The notes below the pieces were generated by a model, which saw only the letters and a program-made list of their open reading frames with translations, was not told the origin of the DNA and did not search any database. Below, one piece after another: positions 16,139 to 23,735 of a stretch of 64,000 nucleotides of DNA; position 1 is the first letter of the stretch, and each line of letters begins with the position of its first letter. The stretch is taken from the NCBI GenBank assembly GCA_022821645.1, contig JAJEDE010000003.1, positions 1-64,000 of the forward strand, read 5' to 3'. Position numbers and translations under genes: made by a program. Origin of the DNA: Chloroflexota bacterium. Lineage in GTDB: Bacteria > Chloroflexota > UBA11872.

Positions 16139-16909
16139 TCAGTCGTACGTCCCGCGCATCAGATGCCACCGTACTCGCAAGACATCGACCAGCATCGAGA
16201 CGGCATCGGAGAGCGGGCGAACCTTGCTCATCGGTACGTGCCGCCACTCGACCGGGATCTCCACGGTCTGCCAGCCGCGTCGCCGGGCAATAGCCAACAG
16301 CTCAACGTCAAAGGCGGTTACCCGTTCTTTCTGAATGACCTCGCCGTCGGCCGGGTAAAGCCGCGCTCGACTGAAGATGTCCTCGGCCGCATCGGCCGAA
16401 AACCCCTTGAAGCCGCACTGCGTGTCACTGAATCCTCCGACGCCAAGCCAACTCACCACGCGGTTGAAGCCGCGCCCGAGTGCATGGCGACGCCAGGGCT
16501 CGTTCAGTCGCTGCGACAGATCCAACTCCCGTGAGCCGATGGCGACGTCGGCCCCGCGTCGAATCTCCTCGACGATGCGCTCAACAAACGCCAGCGGTAC
16601 CGCGAGATCGGCGTCCATGAACATGCGAACGGCGCCGCCCGCCGCCCGAACGCCGCGGGCCACGGCTGCCCCCTTGCCCCGGTGCGGCTCAGCCAGCACC
16701 ACGGGAACCACATCGCCGGTATGGCGTGCCTCGCATGCCCAGGCCTCGGCTATTTCAAGCGTGCCGTCCGTCGATCCGTCGTCCACCACGACAACCTCAA
16801 TCTGTCCGTCGCGTCCAGCCGCCCACGCATCCGTCGCTCGCAATGTGGCGCCCAGACGGTCTTCCTCGTTGAATGCCGGGATCACGATGGAGAGTTGAAT
16901 CGGCGACAT
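16139..16909 (-). CDS. GT2 glycosyltransferase, dolichyl-phosphate glucosyltransferase-like
   Basis: A 256-residue inverting glycosyltransferase. It opens with LSIVIPAFNEEDRL and continues with VVVDDGSTDGT, the DxD-type FMDADLAVP, and the late DTQCGFKGF block characteristic of the ALG5-like branch, which transfers a sugar from an NDP donor to a polyprenyl phosphate. ATG 16909 was taken; GTG 16924 is an in-frame alternative adding five residues. It lies just downstream of argH on the same strand and upstream of a GT4 enzyme. Confidence 0.82.
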   Translation of the reverse strand: MSPIQLSIVIPAFNEEDRLGATLRATDAWAAGRDGQIEVVVVDDGSTDGTLEIAEAWACEARHTGDVVPVVLAEPHRGKGAAVARGVRAAGGAVRMFMDADLAVPLAFVERIVEEIRRGADVAIGSRELDLSQRLNEPWRRHALGRGFNRVVSWLGVGGFSDTQCGFKGFSADAAEDIFSRARLYPADGEVIQKERVTAFDVELLAIARRRGWQTVEIPVEWRHVPMSKVRPLSDAVSMLVDVLRVRWHLMRGTYD

Positions 16910-16950
16910 GACAGGATCAGCCACGGTCGTCTATCGCTCTCTCGGAGCCT

Positions 16951-16977
16951 CAACCAGTGGCCGACGCTCGCTGGTTG
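16951..16977 (-). terminator. Hairpin between argH and the GT2 gene
   Basis: CAACCAG (16951-16957) pairs with CTGGTTG (16971-16977) across a 13-base loop, directly after the argH stop. It could mark the end of the arg transcript, but there is no U-tract. Confidence 0.3.
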
Positions 16978-16995
16978 GGCCGAGCCTCGAACGCG

Positions 16996-18447
16996 TCAAC
17001 GCACTACCGCGGCGCGAGTCAAGGGCTGCAAGGCCGGCGGCAGACCTCGGCCGACTAAGTCTTGTACGTGATCGCGCTGCCATCGCAACCAGCGGGTCGC
17101 GCGCGCGGCCTCCTCGCGAACTCGGGCTGGCGCGGTACCTCCAAGCGAGGTTCGTCGAGCGATGGCCTGCCGAAGGTCCAACCTGTCCCGCACGTCGCCC
17201 GGCAACCGCTCGTCCGCACTCGAGAAGTCGGCGTCGTCCAGCTCAGCCAGCTCAACGCCTCGGTCCTCGGCCAGGCGAACCAGCAGCCCCACGGCTGCAT
17301 GTGCGTCGCGAAATGGCACGTCCCGCTCGGTCAGGTAGTCCGCGATCTCTATGGCCGTCGGATGTCCCATGGTTGCCACCGCCGTCATGCGCTCCCGGTC
17401 GATCGCCAGCGTGCCCAGCGCTCCCGTCAGCGCCCGTAGCGCCGCCAGCAAGTCATCCTCGACTCTGAACACCACGCGCTTGTCCTCCTGCATGTCCAGG
17501 GCATAACTCAGCGGAACGCCCTTCAGCGTCGCGTGCCATCCCGCGGCCGCTCCCGCAATCGCGCCGGCCTTCGCGCGCGTCAGTTCCGCCACGTCAGGGT
17601 TGAGTTTCTGGGGCAGCATGCTGCTGCCCGTCGCAAACGCGTCGTCGAACCGCACCATGCCGAACCCCGGCGACGCCCAGATCACCAGGTCTTCCGCCCA
17701 GCGCGACAGGTGACCGCTGAGCGTCACGCACGCCTGCAGCACCTGGCTCACAAAATCCCTGTCGGACACGGCGTCCAGGCTGTTGCGCGCCACCTGGCTG
17801 AAGCACAGTTCCTCCGTGACAAACTCGCGATCAATGTCGAATGCAACGCCGGCTAATGCCCCCGCCCCCAGCGGGCACACGTCGGCCACGGTGTAGGCAT
17901 ACAGGATGTTGTCCACATCGCGCCGGTGCATTTCAAATAAGGTCAGGAAGTAGTGCCCCAACGTGACTGGCTGCGCGACCTGCAAGTGCGTGAATCCCGG
18001 AGCGATGGTCTCGGCTTCCTCTTCGGCCCGCCGTGCCAGCACGCCCAGCAATTCAAGCGCCGCGCCTGCAAGTCGCAGGCAGAAGCCCTTGCAATACAAC
18101 CTGAAATCGGTTGCGACCTGGTCGTTTCGGCTGCGCGCCACGTGCAGTCGTCGACCGTGGTCGCCGATTCGCTCGGTCAGCACCCGTTCGACGTAGCTAT
18201 GCACATCCTCGTCGTCGGAAGTCGCCGGAGGTCCGCCAGACCGATCGAGCTCAGCCAGCAATTCGTCCAGCGCCGTGGTCAGCGCATCCGCGCTGCCCGC
18301 GGGAATGATCTCCTGCCGACCCAGCATCGCGGCGTGCGCCCGGCTGGCCACGATGTCCTCGCGGTACATGCGCCGATCGACGGGAAACGAGCGCGTGAAG
18401 GCGCGCGCCACATCGGCCGGCGGTCTGTCGAACCGTCCACCCCACAT
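16996..18447 (-). CDS. argH: Argininosuccinate lyase
   Basis: A 483-residue enzyme of the fumarase/aspartase superfamily that splits argininosuccinate into arginine and fumarate. It starts at the family's MWGGRF and contains DDEDVHSYVERVL, HVARSRNDQVATD, and the catalytic flexible loop GSSMLPQKLNPD. The loop departs from the usual GSSxMPxK by having Leu in place of Met. Length is normal. It is the last gene of the argC-J-B-D-H set, 40 bases after argD. Confidence 0.92.
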   Translation of the reverse strand: MWGGRFDRPPADVARAFTRSFPVDRRMYREDIVASRAHAAMLGRQEIIPAGSADALTTALDELLAELDRSGGPPATSDDEDVHSYVERVLTERIGDHGRRLHVARSRNDQVATDFRLYCKGFCLRLAGAALELLGVLARRAEEEAETIAPGFTHLQVAQPVTLGHYFLTLFEMHRRDVDNILYAYTVADVCPLGAGALAGVAFDIDREFVTEELCFSQVARNSLDAVSDRDFVSQVLQACVTLSGHLSRWAEDLVIWASPGFGMVRFDDAFATGSSMLPQKLNPDVAELTRAKAGAIAGAAAGWHATLKGVPLSYALDMQEDKRVVFRVEDDLLAALRALTGALGTLAIDRERMTAVATMGHPTAIEIADYLTERDVPFRDAHAAVGLLVRLAEDRGVELAELDDADFSSADERLPGDVRDRLDLRQAIARRTSLGGTAPARVREEAARATRWLRWQRDHVQDLVGRGLPPALQPLTRAAVVR

Positions 18448-18487
18448 GATGGCGGGTTATCTCAGCCGACGGGGCGAACGGATCTCG

Positions 18488-19666
18488 TCAAGCGCCGCGG
18501 GCGGCGTCGAGCGCATCCAGCCCCTCGTTGAGTTCGTCCACGGTGATCGTAAGCGGCGGAACGACGCGGATCGTCTCCGGGCCGGCCTTGATCAGCAGCA
18601 GTCCGTTGCTCCGCGCCTTGTCCACCACCTCGGTCGCCACGTCCTCGGACTCGAGGTCAAAGCCAATCATCAGCCCCAACCCGCGCACATCGGTGATCCG
18701 AGCGCCCTGCTCGGCGCTGTCCCGCAGACGCGCCCGCACGTATTCACCCTTCGCCTGCACCTCGTCCAGGAATCCGGGCGCCGTCACGCGGTCCAGCACG
18801 ACCCGAGCCGCGGCGCAGGCCACCGGACTGCCGCCGAATGTGGACCCGTGCTCGCCCGGCGCCAGCACGCTCACGGCCTCGCTGCTGAGCACTGCCCCAA
18901 TCGGCAGGCCGCCGCCCAGCCCCTTGGCCAACCCGATGATGTCGGGCGTGACCCCAAAGTTCTCGTAGCCGAATAGGCGGCCGGTCCGTCCGATGCCCGT
19001 CTGGACTTCGTCGAAGATCAGCAGTACGCCGTGCTCGTCACAGACGCGGCGCAGACCCTGAACGTAGTCCACGTCCGCCATGCGTACGCCGCTCTCACCC
19101 TGGACCAGTTCCACCATGACCGCGGCGGTTGACGAGGATATGGAGTCGTCCACCGCGTCTAGATCGTTCAATGGCACGTGCGTGAACCCGGAGGGCATCG
19201 GCGCAAACGGTTCCTGGTAGGCCGGCGTGCCGGTTGCCGCCGTGGTGGCGATGGTTCGGCCGTGGAACCCGTGTTCCGCCGTGATGACTTCGTAGGCCCC
19301 GTCCCGCTGCGTCCGCCCCCACTTACGGGCGATCTTCAGACAAGTCTCGCTGGCTTCGGCGCCGCTATTGACGAAGAACACGCGGTCCAGCGCCGAGTTG
19401 TCCACCAGGCGCTGCGCCACCTCGAGCTGCGGCGTGGTGTAGAACAAGTTCGAAATGTGCGCCAGCGATCGGACCTGGTCCGCCACCGCGTCGCACAACT
19501 CCGGGTCGCCATGCCCCAGCGTGGTCACGGCAATCCCTGCGGTGAAGTCGAGGTACGAATTGCCCTGGTCGTCCCACAAGCGCGACCCCTCACCCCGCAC
19601 CAGCGTCACCGGAAAGCGGCGAAACGCCTGGTGGTAATAGCGCGCTTCTAGCTCTTGCCAGCCCAT
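18488..19666 (-). CDS. argD: Acetylornithine aminotransferase
   Basis: A 392-residue class III PLP aminotransferase converting N-acetylglutamate semialdehyde to N-acetylornithine. Motifs: NSGAEASE, FHGRT, the cofactor-binding FDEVQTGIGRTG, and the PLP lysine in GLAKGLGGGLPIG. ATG 19666 (MGWQELE) was chosen; the longer frame to 19741 would read back into argB. It sits 52 bases after argB with a small hairpin in the gap. Confidence 0.92.
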   Translation of the reverse strand: MGWQELEARYYHQAFRRFPVTLVRGEGSRLWDDQGNSYLDFTAGIAVTTLGHGDPELCDAVADQVRSLAHISNLFYTTPQLEVAQRLVDNSALDRVFFVNSGAEASETCLKIARKWGRTQRDGAYEVITAEHGFHGRTIATTAATGTPAYQEPFAPMPSGFTHVPLNDLDAVDDSISSSTAAVMVELVQGESGVRMADVDYVQGLRRVCDEHGVLLIFDEVQTGIGRTGRLFGYENFGVTPDIIGLAKGLGGGLPIGAVLSSEAVSVLAPGEHGSTFGGSPVACAAARVVLDRVTAPGFLDEVQAKGEYVRARLRDSAEQGARITDVRGLGLMIGFDLESEDVATEVVDKARSNGLLLIKAGPETIRVVPPLTITVDELNEGLDALDAARGA

Positions 19667-19691
19667 GCGTCGTTCAGCCTCGGGAGGGATC

Positions 19692-19709
19692 GAACGGCAG
19701 TCGCCGTTC
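19692..19709. other. Short perfect hairpin between argB and argD
   Basis: GAACGGC, loop AGTC, GCCGTTC: a 7-base perfect stem in the 52-base gap between two arg genes. It may stabilise mRNA ends or modulate translation of argD. No known regulator motif is recognised. Confidence 0.3.
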
Positions 19710-19718
19710 CGACTCGGA

Positions 19719-20546
19719 TTATAGAGATGCGGCTTCGCCACTCACCTGCGTGCCGCCACCTGCCGGATCAAGCGCGCGTCGCAAGGCGTGCCGTCGCGAT
19801 CCGTTGGCAATGCAGACCCGACCCACCTCGCCGAGTAAAGCCACGGCGGACCGAACCTTTGGAACCATGCCGCCTGCAATTACCTCGTCCCCGATCAAGC
19901 GCTCGGCGCCGACCGGGTCCAGATGCGCCAGCACCTCGCCATCCGCGCCTTTGACACCGTCCACGTCGGTCAGAAACACCAGGGCGGCCGCCCGCGTCGC
20001 ACGCGCCAACGCCCCTGCGATGTCGTCGCCGTTCACGTTGTAGAGCGATCCGTGATCGTCGACGCCTAGCGGCGACACCACCGGCACGTGCCCCCCGGTC
20101 GTCAGGTCATCGAGAATCCGCGTGTTCACTGTCCGAACCAGTCCCACCCAGCCAAGATCCGGCGATGCTTGTCGGACGCGCACCACGCCGCCGTCCGGCC
20201 CGCTGATGCCGACCGCCGACACGCCGGCCTGCTGCAGCGCGCCCACCACGGCTGGCGCCACCAGCCCCCGGAACACCAGCACCGCGTCGTCCCGCGTCTG
20301 GTCGTCGGTCACGCGCAGGCCGTTGTGCCACTGGGTCTTGCGCTTCCTCGCCGCTTGCCAGGCGGTCAGCTCGTCACCGCCGCCGTGCGCAATCACCACC
20401 CGCACGCCGTCCGCAACCAGGGCGCGCACGTCAGCCCCGATCCGTCCGGCGGCCATGTCCGCCGTCCCGCCGATCTTGACGACAACGTAACGGCCGGTCA
20501 GATCAGGCGTGGATGCTTGATCGGGTTCGAGACTTCCGGCGCTCAG
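19719..20546 (-). CDS. argB: Acetylglutamate kinase, apparently starting at CTG
   Basis: Amino-acid kinase fold: KIGGT at the N-terminus (ATP phosphates), AHGGGDE, GLRVTDDQTRD, SPLGVDDHGSLYNVNGDD and the GGMVPKV lysine motif. The first canonical in-frame start is ATG 20456, which would delete VVVKIGG, the nucleotide-binding strand. Upstream of it the frame is open to a TGA within argJ and contains no ATG, GTG or TTG, only CTG and other codons. CTG 20546 overlaps the argJ stop as CTGA and has GGAG 8 bases upstream, giving a 275-residue protein of normal length; CTG 20501 is a weaker alternative without a ribosome site. The function is well supported, the start is inferred. Confidence 0.85.
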   Translation of the reverse strand: MSAGSLEPDQASTPDLTGRYVVVKIGGTADMAAGRIGADVRALVADGVRVVIAHGGGDELTAWQAARKRKTQWHNGLRVTDDQTRDDAVLVFRGLVAPAVVGALQQAGVSAVGISGPDGGVVRVRQASPDLGWVGLVRTVNTRILDDLTTGGHVPVVSPLGVDDHGSLYNVNGDDIAGALARATRAAALVFLTDVDGVKGADGEVLAHLDPVGAERLIGDEVIAGGMVPKVRSAVALLGEVGRVCIANGSRRHALRRALDPAGGGTQVSGEAASL

Positions 20547-21772
20547 GTCATGTACTCCGCGTTGATCGCCACGTATTCCGCCGAGAGGTCCCCGCCCCAG
20601 GCCGTTGCATTCGCTTCACCCTGGTTCAGCGCCACCTCGATTCTCACGTCGGCCTGCCGGAAATGCTCGGCAACCAGCGCTTCCTCGTAAACCGCGGGCG
20701 CTCCCTGCTTGACGACCTGCGTATCCCCGATCCAGATGTCGAGCAACTCCGGGTCGAACACGGCGCCGCTATTGCCCAGGGCCATGACAATCCGGCCCCA
20801 GTTCGGGTCGCCGCCGTGAATCGCCGTCTTCACCAAAGACGAGGTCGTGACCGCGCGCGCCGCCGTACGCGCCGTGGCGTCGTCCGACGCTCCACGCACC
20901 GTCACCGCGAAGACCTTCGTCACACCCTCGCCGCCCCGCACGATCTCCTGCGCCAGCCACCGGCAGACTGCCTGCAAGGCACGCGTGAAAGCCTCAAAAT
21001 CGGCCGTACCCTCCCGGGTCAGGCCGGTTCCGCTCGCCCCGTTGGCAATCAGCAGGGCCGTGTCGCTCGTCGACTGATCGCCGTCGATGCTGAGCAGATT
21101 GAAGGAGTCGGCCACGGTCGCGCTCAGCAGCTTCTGCAGCGTTCCGCCCGCCACTTCGGCATCCGTCGTCATGAACACAAACATGGTCGCCATATTCGGA
21201 TGCACCATGCCGGCGCCCTTTGCGGCGCCGCCGATCCGAATCGTGCCGGTCGACAGCGGGACCTCGATGGCCAGTGTCTTTGGACCGATGTCGGTGGTCA
21301 TCATGGCTCGCGCAACCGCCTCACTGGCGTCCGGCGTGAGCTCCAGCGCCTCAACGCCCGCCAGGATCTTGGGCATTGGCAAATGGAAGCCAATCACCCC
21401 TGTCGATGCCACCAGCATCTCGTCAGCGGGCACATCGAAGCGACCGGCAAAGGCGTCGATGAACGCCAACGCATCGGCCCGCCCGCGCGCTCCGGTAAAG
21501 ACATTCGAGTTGCCGCTGTTGAACACGATGCCGCGGGCCGGTCCCTTCGCGAGCCGCTCCTTGTTGACGGTCACTGAGGCGCCGCACACACGGTTGGTCG
21601 TAAAGGTCGCCGCCGACTGACAGGGCGTGCGCGTGCTGAGAATCGCGCCCAGGTCCAGCGCCCCCGTAGCCTTGATGCCGGCGGTCACGCCGCCACCCAC
21701 GAATCCTCGCGGCGCCAGCGTGCCGCCTGGAACGACCCGGAAGCCGTCAAGTTCCGCCGGTGGTTCGTGCAT
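20543..21772 (-). CDS. argJ: Bifunctional ornithine acetyltransferase/N-acetylglutamate synthase
   Basis: A 409-residue self-cleaving enzyme that transfers acetyl from N-acetylornithine to glutamate and so recycles the acetyl group. The autoproteolysis site is MVHPNMATMF, with Thr becoming the N-terminal nucleophile of the beta chain. Also visible are FNSGNSNVFTG and the C-terminal HGGDPNWGRIV. The start ATG abuts the argC TAG stop. Presence of argJ explains why no argE-type deacetylase is needed in this cluster. Confidence 0.93.
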   Translation of the reverse strand: MHEPPAELDGFRVVPGGTLAPRGFVGGGVTAGIKATGALDLGAILSTRTPCQSAATFTTNRVCGASVTVNKERLAKGPARGIVFNSGNSNVFTGARGRADALAFIDAFAGRFDVPADEMLVASTGVIGFHLPMPKILAGVEALELTPDASEAVARAMMTTDIGPKTLAIEVPLSTGTIRIGGAAKGAGMVHPNMATMFVFMTTDAEVAGGTLQKLLSATVADSFNLLSIDGDQSTSDTALLIANGASGTGLTREGTADFEAFTRALQAVCRWLAQEIVRGGEGVTKVFAVTVRGASDDATARTAARAVTTSSLVKTAIHGGDPNWGRIVMALGNSGAVFDPELLDIWIGDTQVVKQGAPAVYEEALVAEHFRQADVRIEVALNQGEANATAWGGDLSAEYVAINAEYMT

Positions 21773-22804
21773 CTACGGGTGACTCGGCGGAATCGCCAGC
21801 CCGACCTGCTCGTCGATTCCGGCCATGACATTCGCGTTCTGCACAGCGCTGCCGGCAGCGCCCTTTCCAAGGTTGTCGATCGCCGCCATCGCCACGAGCG
21901 TCTGCGTGGATTCATCAACGGTCCAGTGAACGAACGCGTGATTCCCGCCTGACGTCCACTTGGTATGCGGCGGCACGCCGGCCAGGTGCACGAACGGCTC
22001 ATCCTCGTACGCGTCACGGTACGCCTGCGCGACTTGCGCCGGCGCAACGTCCTCGCGCAGGCCTCCATAGGCCGTAATCAGGATGCCGCGCGTCATCGGC
22101 ACCAGGTGCGGCGCGAACGTCACCTCGATGGGCGCGCCGCCGATGTCGCTCAACTCCTGCGAGATCTCCGGACTCTGGTAGTGATCCGCAACCCGATAGG
22201 CCGACGCGTCTTCATTGATCTCGGAAAACCCATACGCGGCTGACGCCGAACGCCCAGCCCCCGAGATGCCGGTCTTTGAGTCCACCATCACGTGCCCGGC
22301 CAACAGTCCGGCGTTCGCAACCGGCGCCAGCGCCAGCGCGGCCGTGATTGCGTGACAACCCGGATTAGCCACCAGATCGGTCGCTCGAATCTGTTCTCGA
22401 TGCCACTCAGTCAGCCCGTAAACGGCGGTTTCGATCCACTCCGGGGCGGCGTGCTCCACGCCATGCCAGCGCAGGTAGTCCGCCGGATCGCGCAGCCTGA
22501 AATCCGAACTCACATCAATGCAGCGCACGCCATCGTCCAGAAATGGCGCCAACTGCGCTGCCGACGCCTTATGCGGCAGGCACGAGATCACCAGATCGGC
22601 GCTGCCGTTGAGCTCGGGGGTCAGTTCAAGGTCTGCATACTCGGCCCGACCACTGGCTCGCATCCACGGAAACACCTCGTGCAAGCGACGGCCGGCCTGG
22701 CTGCGCGCCGTCGCCCCAACGATTTCGAACTCCGGGTGGACGGCCAAATACCGAACCAGCTCGCCGCCGGAATACCCGGTCGCGTTGAGAATTCCTATGC
22801 GCAT
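21773..22804 (-). CDS. argC: N-acetyl-gamma-glutamyl-phosphate reductase
   Basis: A 343-residue NADPH-dependent reductase. GILNATGYSGGELVRYL is the dinucleotide-binding start, LVANPGCHAI carries the catalytic Cys, and KTGISGAGR is the conserved substrate loop. ATG 22804 follows a GAGG; GTG 22810 is an in-frame alternative. It is the first gene of the arg set and has a TATAAT just upstream. Confidence 0.92.
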   Translation of the reverse strand: MRIGILNATGYSGGELVRYLAVHPEFEIVGATARSQAGRRLHEVFPWMRASGRAEYADLELTPELNGSADLVISCLPHKASAAQLAPFLDDGVRCIDVSSDFRLRDPADYLRWHGVEHAAPEWIETAVYGLTEWHREQIRATDLVANPGCHAITAALALAPVANAGLLAGHVMVDSKTGISGAGRSASAAYGFSEINEDASAYRVADHYQSPEISQELSDIGGAPIEVTFAPHLVPMTRGILITAYGGLREDVAPAQVAQAYRDAYEDEPFVHLAGVPPHTKWTSGGNHAFVHWTVDESTQTLVAMAAIDNLGKGAAGSAVQNANVMAGIDEQVGLAIPPSHP

Positions 22805-22827
22805 ACGCACCTCGCCTGGGAGAAGCG

Positions 22828-22833
22828 ATTATA
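22828..22833 (-). promoter_or_regulatory. TATAAT -10 box for argC
   Basis: On the minus strand a perfect TATAAT lies about 24 bases before the argC ATG, in the 59-base gap after uppP, so arg transcription could start near 22821 with a very short leader. No clear -35 hexamer and no ArgR-box-like sequence were seen. Confidence 0.4.
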
Positions 22834-22863
22834 TGGACGCTCGGCGCCCGCACCGCAGGTTTT

Positions 22864-23673
22864 TCAGGCGTGCAGCGTAAGCAACAGGATCAGCGCCAGG
22901 GCACCGGCGCCCACGCGGTAGGCCGCAAACGCGATCAGGCTGTGTCGAGCGACGAATCGCAGCAGCCAGCGCACGGCTGCTGCCCCCACCACTGCCGCGA
23001 CAAGCGTCGCCCCGATGAGCAGCGGGATGTCGCCGATCGGCTTGCCGCTGATCGCCACGTCCAAAAACTGAACCAGACCCGCGCCCGCCACTGCCGGCGC
23101 CAGCAGGAACAGCGAAAACCTGGCGGCGGCCTCACGCTCCACGCCCAGACCTCGCGCCACCGTCATCGTGATTCCTGCCCGCGAAACCCCGGGAACCAGC
23201 GCCGCGAACTGCGACAAGCCAACCGCCACCCAGAGCGCGAAAGGCGTAGAGACGAGGTCGTGGCGACTCGTCCCGAACCGGTCGACAGTTGCCAGCACCA
23301 ATCCAAAGACGATCAACAGCACCGCTGCCAGCATCGGGTCGCGAAGCGATGTCAGCCAGCCGCGCAAGGGCAATGCGATCAGGCCGATCAGCAAAGTCGA
23401 TCCAACCAGCGCCGCCAAGAGCCGACGTGATAGCTCAACGGAGTCCCCCCGGCCGATCAGACCGCGCGCCAGCCAGACCCAGTCGGACCAAAGCGCGATC
23501 ACCAGGGCCAGACCCGTCCCCACGTGCAGCGCAACGGACAACGTCAGTCCCGTCAGAAACGGATCGGTCCAGCCCGCCAAGGCCGGAATCAGCACCAGGT
23601 GGCCCGAACTGCTGACCGGCAGAAACTCGGTCAGCGCCTGGACCGCCGCCAGGATGATCACCTCGCCCCACAT
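22864..23673 (-). CDS. uppP: Undecaprenyl-diphosphate phosphatase
   Basis: A 269-residue polytopic BacA-type membrane protein that dephosphorylates undecaprenyl diphosphate so the lipid carrier can be reused. Both active-site motifs are present: ALTEFLPVSSSGHL at residues 13-26 and PGVSRAGITM. About seven or eight hydrophobic segments are visible. It is 62 bases after hppA. It fits with the glycan genes elsewhere in the window. Confidence 0.92.
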   Translation of the reverse strand: MWGEVIILAAVQALTEFLPVSSSGHLVLIPALAGWTDPFLTGLTLSVALHVGTGLALVIALWSDWVWLARGLIGRGDSVELSRRLLAALVGSTLLIGLIALPLRGWLTSLRDPMLAAVLLIVFGLVLATVDRFGTSRHDLVSTPFALWVAVGLSQFAALVPGVSRAGITMTVARGLGVEREAAARFSLFLLAPAVAGAGLVQFLDVAISGKPIGDIPLLIGATLVAAVVGAAAVRWLLRFVARHSLIAFAAYRVGAGALALILLLTLHA

Positions 23674-23735
23674 GGGTCAGCCGACCCAGCGAGACGCCGG
23701 CGCGCACCCTGGCGGGCGGCCCAGTGTCAAAGCGT

